A stretch of DNA of 64,000 nucleotides from JBFGFX01 sp965232455 (GCA_965232455.1 OZ246981.1:4464001-4528000); one strand, 5' to 3'. Shown: positions 1 to 8,203, numbered from the stretch's first letter. The notes: generated by a model from the sequence alone, not told the origin. Translations and numbers: made by a program.

Positions 1-695
1 CTGAAGTAGCCCGGTTCACCGTCGCCGCCGTGAAAATCGCGAAGCGTCGTTCCGCCGGCTTCAATCGCGCGGTTGAGCACGGTCTTGATGGCGTCGCAAA
101 GCGCCTGCATGCGTTTCAGCGAAATACGGCCGGCCTGGCGTTTCGGGTGTATGCCCGCCAGATACAGGGCCTCGCTGGCGTAGATGTTGCCGACGCCGAC
201 CACGACATTGGCATTCATGATGAACGGTTTGATGGCCACTTTGCGGCCGCGCGCCGCGCGCCACAGATGGTCTGCGTCGAACGCGTCGTCGAGCGGTTCG
301 GGCCCCAGGTCACGGAGCAGGGGGTGTTTTTGCGGGTTTTCCGCCCACAGAAGCGAGCCGAACCGGCGCGGATCGCGAAATCGGAGCGCCTTGCCGTTGG
401 CAAAACGGATATCGACGTGGTCGTGTTTACCGGCCGGCTCGTCCGGGTCGATGATGCGAAGGCTGCCGGACATCCCCAGATGCAGCATCGCCGTGCCCCG
501 GTCCGTCCCGAACAACAGGTATTTTGCTCTGCGCGTCAGCGAACGGACTGTCTGTCCCGTGAGATTCGCCTCCAGCGCCTCCGGCACCGGCCAGCGCAGG
601 CGCCGCTCGCGCACCGTGACCGCCTCGATGCGCTGCTGTTCCGTCCACGGCGCGATGCCGCGGCGGCTGGTTTCGACTTCGGGTAATTCCGGCAT
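1..695 (-). CDS. mutM: Formamidopyrimidine-DNA glycosylase (Fpg/MutM), 3' end outside window
   Basis: Base-excision repair enzyme that removes 8-oxoguanine and other oxidised purines and cuts the abasic site. The start at 695 gives MPELPEVE, the family's invariant N-terminus, where the Pro after Met is the catalytic nucleophile and the Glu that follows is essential. Further on are the HLGMSG segment, a DPRRFG motif and the helix-two-turn-helix region (VGNIYASEALY). The frame stays open to base 1, so the C-terminal zinc finger lies outside the window. It is the first gene of the mutM-rpmG-rpmB-radC neighbourhood typical of gammaproteobacteria, here separated from rpmG by a desaturase gene. Confidence 0.95.
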   Translation of the reverse strand, partial: MPELPEVETSRRGIAPWTEQQRIEAVTVRERRLRWPVPEALEANLTGQTVRSLTRRAKYLLFGTDRGTAMLHLGMSGSLRIIDPDEPAGKHDHVDIRFANGKALRFRDPRRFGSLLWAENPQKHPLLRDLGPEPLDDAFDADHLWRAARGRKVAIKPFIMNANVVVGVGNIYASEALYLAGIHPKRQAGRISLKRMQALCDAIKTVLNRAIEAGGTTLRDFHGGDGEPGYF

Positions 696-886
696 TTTGA
701 CGTTGACGGTCGATTCTTCGCGGCGGGCCACTATAATGCTTGCGGCGGCTCGTTGCATGAGGACATCCGGGCAGCGGCCCTGCCTGCATGCAAAAATCGC
801 TATTCGTTCCTGGGAGCAACCTTTCCCGGCCGGTATAGTCCAATAGCGTTCCCCAATATCGGAGTCACCACGAAGGAATCTGTTTG

Positions 887-2065
887 ATGGAATACGTGTA
901 CGGTTTGCTGGATCTGTCTTTCTGGGGCTATGTGCTGGCCGCTTTCGTGATGGTGCAAATCACGATGATGGCGGTGACCCTCTATCTGCATCGGGACCAG
1001 GCGCATCGCTCGCTCGATCTGCACCCCGTTCTGCGCCACTTTTTCCGGTTCTGGATCTGGTGTACGTCAGGCATGCTGACTCGCGAATGGGTCGCCGTTC
1101 ACCGTAAGCATCACGCGTTCTGCGAAACCGTGGACGATCCGCACAGCCCGCAGATTTACGGCTTGAAAAAAGTTCTGCTGGAAGGCGCCGAGCTCTACCG
1201 GGCCGAGAAAGACAATCCCGAGACGATGGCCAAGTTCGGCCGCGGGACGCCCGACGATTGGGTGGAGCGCAACGTTTACCTGAGGTTTCCGTTCGGCGGC
1301 ATCGTACTGATGGTGTTGGCCGACCTGTTGTTCTTCGGCGTCCCCGGGATCATCATCATCGCCGTGCAGATGGCCGCGATGCCGGTGTTCGCCGCCGGGG
1401 TGGTCAACGGCCTCGGCCACCACAGCGGTTACCGCAATTTCGAGTGCGACGACGCGGCGACAAACCTCGTTCCCTGGGGATTCCTGATCGGCGGCGAAGA
1501 GCTTCACAACAATCACCATGCGTTCCCGACGTCGGCGAAATTCTCGATTCGCAGCTGGGAGTTCGATATCGGCTGGATGTACATCCGCATCCTGAGCGCG
1601 CTGGGACTCGCCAGGGTTCGCAAAGTCGCGCCGAAGCCCGTGCTGCGGGAGTCTCCGCAGACAGGCGCCGATCTCGACAATCTGAAAGCGATCATCGTCA
1701 ACCGCATGCACGTTTTGCGGGACTACACCAAACAGGTCACGCTGCCGGTGCTCAAAACGGAAAAAGCGATGGCGGCGGGTGACAGGGCGTTGAAGCGCGC
1801 GAGGAAAATACTGGTGCGCCAGCCGATGCTGCTCGACGAGAAGGCGAAGGACCGATTGCACGACCTGTTGTCCGACAACGCGGCCTTGAAAACGGTTCAC
1901 GAGTTCCGCGAACGCCTGCGCGAGCTGTGGAGCGGCGCGAACGTCAGCAACGAACGCCTGCTGGCGCAGCTCAAGGAATGGTGCGCGGAGGCGGAAGCCA
2001 GCGGTATCAAGGTGTTGGAAGACTTCGCGGCCAGGTTGCGGGCGTATCAGCTGGCGCCCGCCTGA
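887..2065 (+). CDS. Membrane acyl-lipid/acyl-CoA desaturase (DesA/stearoyl-CoA type)
   Basis: Di-iron desaturase that puts a double bond in fatty acyl chains at the inner membrane. The three histidine boxes are present in order: HRDQAH (about residue 37), HRKHH (about residue 73) and HNNHH (about residue 210), with hydrophobic membrane segments between them. The 392-residue length fits bacterial DesA proteins. An AAGGA ribosome site at 873-877 lies nine bases before the ATG at 887; a TTG codon just upstream is a less likely start. The last 130 residues form a soluble, helical, Lys/Arg-rich tail. The gene sits between mutM and rpmG, where many relatives have no gene. It ends at a bidirectional terminator shared with rpmG. 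Confidence 0.93.
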   Translation: MEYVYGLLDLSFWGYVLAAFVMVQITMMAVTLYLHRDQAHRSLDLHPVLRHFFRFWIWCTSGMLTREWVAVHRKHHAFCETVDDPHSPQIYGLKKVLLEGAELYRAEKDNPETMAKFGRGTPDDWVERNVYLRFPFGGIVLMVLADLLFFGVPGIIIIAVQMAAMPVFAAGVVNGLGHHSGYRNFECDDAATNLVPWGFLIGGEELHNNHHAFPTSAKFSIRSWEFDIGWMYIRILSALGLARVRKVAPKPVLRESPQTGADLDNLKAIIVNRMHVLRDYTKQVTLPVLKTEKAMAAGDRALKRARKILVRQPMLLDEKAKDRLHDLLSDNAALKTVHEFRERLRELWSGANVSNERLLAQLKEWCAEAEASGIKVLEDFAARLRAYQLAPA

Positions 2066-2087
2066 CGGGCCGTACGGACCAGCGAAC

Positions 2088-2117
2088 AAAAAAGCCCGCT
2101 TGAAGCGGGCTTTTTTT
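2088..2117. terminator. Bidirectional intrinsic terminator
   Basis: A-run, GCCCGCT stem, three-base loop, AGCGGGC stem and T-run. It is symmetric, so it can end both the desaturase transcript (plus strand) and the rpmB-rpmG transcript (minus strand), which converge here. Confidence 0.9.
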
Positions 2118-2141
2118 ATCGAGTCTCTTTCCGGCGTCGCG

Positions 2142-2297
2142 CTACTTGATCTTCGCTTCCTTGTAGATCACGTGTTTACGCGCTTTCGGGTCGTATTTTT
2201 TGGTCTCCATCTTTTCGGGATGCAGACGCTTGTTTTTGGTCGTCGTATAGAAGTGACCGGTGCCGGCACTGGAGACGAGTCTGATTTTCTCTCGCAT
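2142..2297 (-). CDS. rpmG: 50S ribosomal protein L33
   Basis: Small protein of the large ribosomal subunit, 51 residues, the normal length. The sequence MREKIRLVSSAGTGHFYTT followed by KNKR and a C-terminal KEAKIK matches L33 end to end. This copy lacks the zinc-binding CxxC pairs, so it is the C-minus form. It lies directly downstream of rpmB on the minus strand with 19 bases between them, the usual rpmB-rpmG operon. It ends just before the shared terminator at 2088-2117. Confidence 0.97.
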   Translation of the reverse strand: MREKIRLVSSAGTGHFYTTTKNKRLHPEKMETKKYDPKARKHVIYKEAKIK

Positions 2298-2316
2298 TGG
2301 TCTACCCTCCGGGCAA

Positions 2317-2553
2317 TTAGATCCGCTGACCCTGCGTGCGAAGGTCGGCGATCACTTTCTCGATACCGAGTTTGTCGATGATTCGCAGGCCCTTGTGGGA
2401 CACGCGCAGGCGCACGTAGCGTTTTTCCGACTCCAGCCAGAAGCGCTTGTACTGCAGATTCGGCAGAAACCGCCGACGCGTCTTGTTGTTGGCATGGGAA
2501 ACGTTGTTGCCGCTCTGCGGGCGCTTCCCGGTAACCTGGCAAACCTTGGCCAT
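2317..2553 (-). CDS. rpmB: 50S ribosomal protein L28
   Basis: Large-subunit ribosomal protein of 78 residues, the usual length. It begins MAKVCQVTGKRP and contains GNNVSHANNKTRRRF, the conserved L28 core, and RLRVSHKGLR near the middle. It is first in the rpmB-rpmG operon on the minus strand. RadC lies upstream on the same strand with a gap of 120 bases, enough for a separate promoter. Confidence 0.98.
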   Translation of the reverse strand: MAKVCQVTGKRPQSGNNVSHANNKTRRRFLPNLQYKRFWLESEKRYVRLRVSHKGLRIIDKLGIEKVIADLRTQGQRI

Positions 2554-2673
2554 CGCGTTAAGTCTCTGATTTTATTATGAGTTGCCCGCGGTAGGCGGGC
2601 AAAGAGCGAGACTTTATACCAGCCTGGATGACGCTAATCAAGGTCTCCGGCACGTCCGGCCGTCGAGGCGCCC

Positions 2674-3348
2674 TCAAACCAGTCCCCGGCTGGCCAACGA
2701 GGTGCTCAAGCCGTCGCCAACGACGAAGTGGTCGAGCAGGCGGATATCGACCAGATCCAGCGCCGCTTTCAGCCGCCGGGTGATTCGTTCGTCGGCCTGG
2801 CTGGGCTCGGCGACGCCGGACGGATGATTGTGGGCGAGGATGACGGCGGCCGCGTTGACCGACAGGGCCTCCTTGACGACCTCGCGTGGGTAAACGCTGG
2901 TGCCGTCGATCGTGCCGCGGAACAGCTCGACGAATCGCAGCACCCTGTGCCGGTTGTCGAGGTAGAGGCAGCAAAACAGTTCGTGCGGCAGGTCACGAAG
3001 GCGGGCCCGCAGGAAAGCCTCGGTGTCGGTCGGGCTGCGGATGGCCTCGCCGACGGTAAGGCTGGCCTCGAAATAGCGGCGCGCGAGTTCCGGCAGCGCT
3101 TTCAGGATGGCGCAGCGTGCGTTGCCCACGCCCGGGACGTCAATGAGTTCGGTGTTTGTTGCCGACAGCAGCGGTCGCAAGCCGCCAAAGCGGCGTAACA
3201 GGCGGCGGCTGAGTTGTAGCGCCGGTCCGGCGCTGGGGCCACGCTGGAACAAGACGGCAAGAAGTTCCTCTTCGGACACCGTGTTTGCGCCGGCGCCGAG
3301 CACTTTCAGTCGCGGTTCGTGCACGCCGCTCGCGTCCCGTTTGCTCAT
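2674..3348 (-). CDS. radC: RadC/YicR family protein with JAMM (MPN) domain
   Basis: 224 residues from the ATG at 3348; the open frame runs further upstream but without RadC similarity. An N-terminal helix-hairpin-helix section (about residues 1-90, with DVPGVGNARC) is followed by the MPN domain. The zinc-binding JAMM signature is complete: a Glu (EALS), then HNHPSG and, seven residues on, S-x-x-D (SQAD). Despite the name, a direct role in recombination repair is doubted and the biochemical function is unknown. In many gammaproteobacteria radC is divergent from and adjacent to coaBC; here about 16.8 kb of accessory DNA lies between them. Confidence 0.95.
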   Translation of the reverse strand: MSKRDASGVHEPRLKVLGAGANTVSEEELLAVLFQRGPSAGPALQLSRRLLRRFGGLRPLLSATNTELIDVPGVGNARCAILKALPELARRYFEASLTVGEAIRSPTDTEAFLRARLRDLPHELFCCLYLDNRHRVLRFVELFRGTIDGTSVYPREVVKEALSVNAAAVILAHNHPSGVAEPSQADERITRRLKAALDLVDIRLLDHFVVGDGLSTSLASRGLV

Positions 3349-3505
3349 GAACGTTCCCTGTTCGCCGTCGTCGTTCCGGGTGCCAGAATGCCGCGACCGA
3401 GTGCACAAGCGCCAATCGAAAATTGCCGCACAACGTGTGTATTGTCGGGAATCGTTTATGATGAGCCGGCAGCTCAATCGACCCGGAGCGTCGAGATCGT
3501 ATTCA

Positions 3506-3994
3506 ATGAAAGAGGCGTTTGGATTCCCTGTGCGTGCGGTCATCTCAATACTGTGCCTGATGGTGCTGTTGGTGAACGCGCCTGGGCACGCGCAGACCGC
3601 GTCATCGGAGAACACGTCGATCGAAGATCTCCTGCTCGGCTCTTGGAAGGTTGCGGACCGCGAATTCGATGTCGGGAATACGGCCGTCCGCCAGACCGGC
3701 GGCGTGATTCACATCACGGAACGGCTGCCCGACGGGACTTTCCTGGTGCTGGTTACGATCTCGACTCACTTGAGCAACAAAGACGGCTCCGAACGGCCGC
3801 TGCCCGAGTGCGACGGTAGAAAGGAATGTGTCCACGCCGGCGCCACCGAGGCGGTCGGCGTCTACTCGAACGGCCGGTTTTCGATCGACTACTACGGAGA
3901 GAACTGGTACGACGACGTTTTCACGATCGACGGCACGACGATGAGCGGCCGTGACCCGAACGGGCCGATACATCTAACTAAATCGGCTCGATAA
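3506..3994 (+). CDS. Exported protein of unknown function (162 aa)
   Basis: I do not recognise a family with certainty. From the ATG at 3506 the protein opens with a clear signal peptide (MKEAFGFPVRAVISILCLMV then LLVNAPGHAQ) and a cleavage-like AHAQ-type site, so it is probably periplasmic. The mature part is a small beta-rich domain: LLGSWKVADREF, GGVIHITERLPDGTFLVLV, then GVYSNGRFSIDYYGENWYDDVFTIDGTTMSGRDP. This resembles lipocalin-like exported domains that open with a LxGxW motif. Two Cys residues (PECDGRKEC) could form a disulfide. An earlier in-frame Met pair at 3458-3463 would place 16 extra residues before the signal. It is the first gene of the accessory block beyond radC. Confidence 0.75.
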   Translation: MKEAFGFPVRAVISILCLMVLLVNAPGHAQTASSENTSIEDLLLGSWKVADREFDVGNTAVRQTGGVIHITERLPDGTFLVLVTISTHLSNKDGSERPLPECDGRKECVHAGATEAVGVYSNGRFSIDYYGENWYDDVFTIDGTTMSGRDPNGPIHLTKSAR

Positions 3995-4018
3995 GCGGAA
4001 AAACGGTGTGATCTTCGT

Positions 4019-4324
4019 ATGGACGCACACGACGTAAAACCCGATCCGCCGTTGAGTGCGGATCAGACCGCCGTCGTCGAATCTTTGACGGAACGCGAAC
4101 TGGCGGAGATCGACCAGGCGTTGCTCGCAAACTGTGCGGATCGCTGGCGCAAGGTTGCGGCCGTCGTCGGACGTACGATGACCGACGAGGTGCTGCGGAG
4201 GTTTCCGGGGATTCCGGACGTGTATTTTGGTCGGCGAGTACGTCAACTCGTCGAGCGTGGCGTGTTGGAGGCGTCCGGAAACCTCGACTCCATGCGCTAC
4301 AGCGAAGTTCGTTTGCGGCAGTGA
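4019..4324 (+). CDS. Small DUF3658-like conserved hypothetical protein (101 aa)
   Basis: A cytoplasmic, charged, helical protein. The core LTERELAEIDQALLANCADRWRK and VAAVVG, followed by GIPDVYFGRRVRQLVERG, resembles the DUF3658 domain as I remember it; this domain occurs alone or fused to DUF1835. The C-terminal half (RRVRQLVERGVLEASGNLDSMRYSEVRL) looks like a winged-helix tail. No function is established. It starts 25 bases after the exported protein at 3506-3994 and may be cotranscribed with it. It converges with the LysR gene downstream. Confidence 0.7.
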   Translation: MDAHDVKPDPPLSADQTAVVESLTERELAEIDQALLANCADRWRKVAAVVGRTMTDEVLRRFPGIPDVYFGRRVRQLVERGVLEASGNLDSMRYSEVRLRQ

Positions 4325-4363
4325 CGGCAAGACGATATCGAACGGATGCGGCGCCGCCCGCCC

Positions 4364-5326
4364 TCAAACCTGCGCCAGCGCGCGCTGCACCTGCCGCTCG
4401 AGGTTTTCCATCGGCAGTACGTCCGAGCCGCGTTTCAGCACGAATTCGAGGAAACGTTCCGCGATCAGGGACAAGGGCTTGTCCTTCGGGTACACGACGT
4501 ACCAATCCGAAAGTATCGGAAAACCCGACACGCGCAGCTGCACGAGGTCGTGACCCATGGCCGAGGCCAGCACGTAGGCGGAGAGAATCGTAATGCCCAT
4601 GTTTTCCACGACCGCGTACTTGATGGCTTCGTTGCTTTCGATGGTGATGGTTTTTCCCAGGGAAAGATCGTGGGCGGCAAGGTGCCGGTGGATCGCGTTG
4701 AAGGTGCCCGATCCCCGCTCCCGCATCAGAAACGTCTCGCCTTCGAGGTCGCTCCACGTGAGGCCCTTGCGGCCTGCCAGCGGATGCTGGCTGGAGGCGA
4801 TCACTGCGAGCGGGTTTGGCAGGAAGCGGTGCGTTTCGATGTCCCGGTCGTCGGGCAGGTCGTTGAAGATGTAGAGGTCGTCGCGGTTTTCGTTGAGCCG
4901 GTCGATGACCTGGGCGCGGTTGCCGACGTGAAACTCCACGTCGATGTCGGGGTATTCGCGGCAGAAGGGGCCCAGGATGCGCGGCAGGAAATACTTCGCC
5001 GTGGTCACCACCATGATCCGCAGCTTGCCGGCCGTCAGACCCTTTATATTGTTGATTGTCTCGTCGAGCCGGCGGATGGCCGCGAATATCTGTTCCCCGG
5101 TGGCGACCACTTCGCGGCCCGCGTCCGTCAGATAGAGTTTTTTGCCGACGACCTCGTGCAGCGGCAACCCGACGGCATCGGCCAGCTTGCGAATCTGCAG
5201 CGACACGGCCGAATGGCTCAGGAAAAGCTCCTCGGCCGCGCGCGCCATGCTGCGCCGCTCGGCGACCTTCAGGAAGATTTCCAGCTGGCGCAGCGTGCCC
5301 AGCCGGGTCAGCAGTCGGGAGTCCAT
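4364..5326 (-). CDS. LysR-type transcriptional regulator (CbbR/CmpR-like)
   Basis: 320 residues. The N-terminal winged helix-turn-helix (about residues 10-70: LRQLEIFLKVAERRSMARAA, then LFLSHSAVSLQIRKLADAVG) is followed by a linker helix and an inducer-binding domain beginning GKLRIMVVTTAKYFLPRILG. That segment and the PDIDVEFHVGNR stretch resemble regulators of the CbbR type. The gene is transcribed divergently from the cupin and racemase-family genes at 5448-7115, the classical arrangement for a LysR protein controlling its neighbours, so those two are its likely targets. The effector is not deducible; there is no RuBisCO gene here. Confidence 0.9.
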   Translation of the reverse strand: MDSRLLTRLGTLRQLEIFLKVAERRSMARAAEELFLSHSAVSLQIRKLADAVGLPLHEVVGKKLYLTDAGREVVATGEQIFAAIRRLDETINNIKGLTAGKLRIMVVTTAKYFLPRILGPFCREYPDIDVEFHVGNRAQVIDRLNENRDDLYIFNDLPDDRDIETHRFLPNPLAVIASSQHPLAGRKGLTWSDLEGETFLMRERGSGTFNAIHRHLAAHDLSLGKTITIESNEAIKYAVVENMGITILSAYVLASAMGHDLVQLRVSGFPILSDWYVVYPKDKPLSLIAERFLEFVLKRGSDVLPMENLERQVQRALAQV

Positions 5327-5447
5327 CGCGTCCGATCTCGATATTCGTTAATAATTATAAACATATTTATGAAGTATTATTTATTATTATTTTCTGATCG
5401 CCGGTCGTACACTTCTCTCGTATTCAAGCTTTATCAGGAGCGAGGCG
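5327..5447. promoter_or_regulatory. Divergent AT-rich control region of LysR gene and cupin operon
   Basis: This 121-base gap is strikingly AT-rich in a GC-rich neighbourhood. At 5357-5370 it holds the interrupted palindrome ATAAA-N4-TTTAT, a plausible LysR-family half-site pair. The ribosome site AGGAG (5436-5440) precedes the cupin ATG at 5448. The position between divergent genes supports a regulator binding site; the exact operator is inference. Confidence 0.55.
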
Positions 5448-6344
5448 ATGCGACCCCACGTGGAACTGGTCGACGAAAAGGACTTACTTTGGCACCCGGC
5501 CGAGCTGCCGCATGGCAGCGGCGAGGCGCGCCAGCGCAATCTGAGTTATGACGAGGAAAACGGGGCGGCGTCCCTCACGGTCGAGTTTCTGACGGACTGG
5601 CATCGCGGGCCGGGCCTGCACGCGGCGCAGACCGAGTGGTTCGTGCTGGAGGGCACGGTTCGCTTCGGTGAGAACACGCTCGGCAAAGGCGCCTATTGGT
5701 GCGCTCCGCGCGGTGTCGCCACGCCGGCCGTCAGCGCCGAGGCCGGCACGCGCGTGCTGTTGTTTCGGGAATACGGCGACTGGGGTTTTACGCCCGCAAC
5801 CGGCGCCGGGGTCGACTCCGACGAGCGTCTCGTCGTCAAAGACACGAGCCGCATGGAGTGGTTCGATGTCGTCGATCCGGACAACGGCAGCCCGATGGAC
5901 TTCGAGCGGGGTGGCACGCCGGTTCCGGGCCTCTTCATCAAGCTGCTGTGGCGCGATCCCGAAACGGGTTTTTACACGCGCCTGATCAAAGCCAAACCCG
6001 GCTGGCGCGAACATCCGCTCGCGCATCACCCGGTGTTCGAGGAAGCCTACTGCCTCGACGGCGAGTTCGACTACAACTTCGGCGTCATGACGCCCGGTCA
6101 ATACTTTTTCCGGCCCGCCGGTGTGCGCCACGGCGACTTCACGGCGGGTGAAAAGGACGGCTGCACCTGGATCCTGCGCTGCGACGGCGACCTGGTTGAC
6201 TGGTACACCGAAAACGCGAGCGTCGAAATGCACGGCGATCCGGTCAACTGGGGCGAGGAGTTCCCGGGTTCGGAACCGCCCGTGCATATCCAGCCGGTGC
6301 GTTCGCGTTCGATCGGGCCCTGGAAAAATCCGACCTACCAGTAG
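5448..6344 (+). CDS. Bicupin (DUF4437/ChrR-like) protein
   Basis: 298 residues with two cupin barrels. The first (about residues 40-110) has the spaced His and Glu pattern in GPGLHAAQTEWFVLEGTVRF and GKGAYWCAPRG. The second (about residues 190-260) has HHPVFEEAYCLDGEFDYNFG followed by MTPGQYFFRPAGVRHGDF. These residues normally hold a single metal ion. No signal peptide. It starts behind a good ribosome site and is followed 24 bases later by the racemase-family gene, so the two likely form a catabolic operon under the divergent LysR regulator. Candidate roles are a dioxygenase or isomerase of a small organic acid; the substrate is unknown. Confidence 0.8.
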   Translation: MRPHVELVDEKDLLWHPAELPHGSGEARQRNLSYDEENGAASLTVEFLTDWHRGPGLHAAQTEWFVLEGTVRFGENTLGKGAYWCAPRGVATPAVSAEAGTRVLLFREYGDWGFTPATGAGVDSDERLVVKDTSRMEWFDVVDPDNGSPMDFERGGTPVPGLFIKLLWRDPETGFYTRLIKAKPGWREHPLAHHPVFEEAYCLDGEFDYNFGVMTPGQYFFRPAGVRHGDFTAGEKDGCTWILRCDGDLVDWYTENASVEMHGDPVNWGEEFPGSEPPVHIQPVRSRSIGPWKNPTYQ

Positions 6345-6368
6345 GTCGGCGGCAGCGGGCGTGAAACG

Positions 6369-7115
6369 ATGACGGATGCTCTCGGCTGGCGCGCCAAGTT
6401 CGGCGTGCTCGGTCCCTCGACCAACACGATCGTCCAGCCCGAGTTCGACGACCTGCGCGTGCCCGGTGTGACCAACCATTACAGCCGCATCGTCGTGCAG
6501 AACGCCAACGCGATCTCGGACGAAACGTTCATGGCCGGGACGCTGGAGATCAACGAAAACGTTCTCGACGCCGTGCGCGGCGTGCTCACCTGCGCGCCGG
6601 ACTACCTGGTTATGGGCATGTCGGCCGTGACGTTTTACGGCGGCGCCGAGGGCGCCCGGCGCTGGCGGCAGCGGATCGTGAACGAAGCGGGCATCGGCAT
6701 ATCCATCGGTTCGGAATCGATGGCCGAAGCCTGCAATGCCATCGGCGGTATCCGGAAAATTGCCCTGCTGTCCCCCTATTACCCGGTCGCCAATCGGGAA
6801 GTGATTCGTTTCCTGGCCGACCACGGCATCGAGACCGTTCGCGACACCTGCCTGCGCTGTCCGAGTTGGACCGCCATCGCCGAGGTGGATGAAGCGACGA
6901 TCCGCGATGCGGTGACCGAACTCGACGGTGACGATGTCGACGCCGTCGTGCAGGTTGGCACGAACCTTTGCATGCTGCGCCTGGCGGCAACGCTGGAGGA
7001 GGAACTCGGCAAGCCGGTGATCGCGATCAATGCGGCGACTTACTGGCACGCGCTGCGTGCGAACGGCATCGGGGACCGGCTGGACGGGTTCGGGCGGCTG
7101 CTCGCCGGGCATTGA
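6369..7115 (+). CDS. Asp/Glu racemase superfamily enzyme (arylmalonate decarboxylase / maleate isomerase type)
   Basis: 248 residues. The N-terminal GVLGPSTNTIVQPEFDDLRV and the C-terminal GKPVIAINAATYWHALRANG, ending GFGRLL, place it in the maleate cis-trans isomerase / arylmalonate decarboxylase group of the two-domain racemase fold. The segment VMGMSAVTFYGG resembles the oxyanion-hole segment of arylmalonate decarboxylase. At the second active-site position, where relatives have a Cys (SC-x-N/G-L), this protein reads QVGTNLCML, so the usual Cys is a Gly and a Cys lies three residues later. Probable operon partner of the bicupin upstream. Reaction and substrate are not predictable. Confidence 0.82.
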   Translation: MTDALGWRAKFGVLGPSTNTIVQPEFDDLRVPGVTNHYSRIVVQNANAISDETFMAGTLEINENVLDAVRGVLTCAPDYLVMGMSAVTFYGGAEGARRWRQRIVNEAGIGISIGSESMAEACNAIGGIRKIALLSPYYPVANREVIRFLADHGIETVRDTCLRCPSWTAIAEVDEATIRDAVTELDGDDVDAVVQVGTNLCMLRLAATLEEELGKPVIAINAATYWHALRANGIGDRLDGFGRLLAGH

Positions 7116-7568
7116 GCTTCATCGGCGCAAGGCCGGAAACCGCCCCGCTCGTTGAGAAACTGTGGAATTCCGGGCGTTCGGCCGACGCTGTCATTCAGTA
7201 GTCATATTTGCGCAAATGGCGCGGCCAGCGGACGGCGCAAACGATTTGGCGAATCTCGTTGTCATGCGGTCCGATACGCCCGTATAGGCGATTCGATCGG
7301 CCAAACCCTTCGCGAATCCAACCGCCCAAAATATCGGGGTGGAACGAGATCGTCCAGCGATCGGTTTTTGAATGGCGGGCCACGACGTTTTTTCAGCCAC
7401 TTACCATGGACACCTAAACTCAAACCTAGACGTTATTGAGACCAAAGGCGCATTGTCGGCAAATAGATCTATTGTCTGCCGAAAGAGCTTTCGGTTTTCC
7501 ACATTTGACAGGCCAAATGCTCAACCGTATACCCGGCACCGACAACTGAGGTTTTGGGGAGGTGGGTT
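7116..7568. other. Intergenic stretch, no gene recognised
   Basis: 453 bases between the racemase-family gene and the first small exported gene. Short frames exist on both strands (for example 7191-7400 and 7208-7417) but none has a ribosome site, signal peptide or recognisable motif. The final 20 bases carry a strong GGGGAGG ribosome site (7556-7562) for the gene that follows. The promoter of the toxin/small-protein block may lie here but no clear -35/-10 pair stands out. Confidence 0.5.
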
Positions 7569-7781
7569 GTGGCGCGTCGACTAATGGTTTTCTCGATTCT
7601 GGTACTGACGTTGACGGTGCATGAGCCGGTCGCGAGCGCGACCGAGGTCTGGCACACGTCCACCATCAAATTGATTTACCCGCACAGCCAGGGTCGCGTC
7701 GTTCTGACGTTTTACGACAACGCCCCCACATGCACGAACGCCAGTTCCTATCACCTGATAGAGATAGGGGGCAGGCGATGA
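7569..7781 (+). CDS. Truncated small exported protein of the array family (copy 1)
   Basis: 70 residues from a GTG at 7569, six bases after a strong GGGGAGG site; an in-frame ATG lies at 7584. The signal peptide (LMVFSILVLTLTVHEPVASA) leads into EVWHTSTIKLIYPHSQGRVV, which closely matches the start of the next gene (NWHTSTIDKVYPVASGDVI). The frame ends after SYHLIEIGGRR, just after the first Cys and third strand. The helix, the second Cys and the last strands found in all other members are missing. The TGA overlaps the ATG of the next gene (ATGA), so the two are translationally coupled. It is either a decayed paralogue serving as a leader or a half-domain product. Confidence 0.7.
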   Translation: MARRLMVFSILVLTLTVHEPVASATEVWHTSTIKLIYPHSQGRVVLTFYDNAPTCTNASSYHLIEIGGRR

Positions 7782-8125
7782 GACGGTTTTTGAAATTGCA
7801 CTTTGTGCTGTTACTCACGTTGACCGTGTACGCATCAAACGCAGCGGCAAACTGGCACACCTCGACCATCGATAAGGTTTATCCGGTAGCGAGCGGCGAC
7901 GTCATTCTGGTGTTCAGCAACGACGACCCGGCCTGTCAGTACCCTAACTCGCCGCATTACTACCTATTAGCAGTTGGACAGTTTGGGGTGACGGCAGACG
8001 GTTTTAAAAACATGTACGCGGCAGCGCTCGCGGCTGCCGCCGGCGGCCATACGGTGACCATCTTTTTCGATGACGGTTCGGCGTCGTGTCCGATCAACCG
8101 GCTGCACGTTAACTTCGGCTCCTAG
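7778..8125 (+). CDS. Small exported two-Cys protein (array copy 2), AB5 B-subunit-like layout
   Basis: 115 residues. Signal peptide MRRFLKLHFVLLLTLTVYAS then NAAA, with mature start near NWHTSTIDKVY. The mature part shows predicted strands (IDKVYPV, DVILVFS), Cys in DPACQYPN, strand YYLLAVG, helix FKNMYAAALAAAAGG, strand HTVTIFFDD, second Cys in SASCPINRLHV. This order of strands, helix and paired Cys is that of small OB-fold B subunits (PltB/SubB type), inferred from the pattern and not from a search. It lies 78 bases upstream of the giant RHS gene and is the member nearest to it, so it may be made together with it. Confidence 0.78.
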   Translation: MRRFLKLHFVLLLTLTVYASNAAANWHTSTIDKVYPVASGDVILVFSNDDPACQYPNSPHYYLLAVGQFGVTADGFKNMYAAALAAAAGGHTVTIFFDDGSASCPINRLHVNFGS

Positions 8126-8203
8126 TGATTCACCAATAACAAATCTCCGGTCGCAATCGGCCCTAACTCGCAAAACGATGCCGTGACCCGGACGAAGAGA
8201 ATT

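Noticed and set aside
5484..7112. 542-codon minus-strand frame across cupin and racemase genes
   Set aside because: Crosses two well-supported plus-strand genes and their gap; composition is that of an antisense shadow.
7191..7417. Short frames in the gap before the array (both strands)
   Set aside because: No ribosome site, signal peptide or recognisable motif; overlapping one another in several frames.
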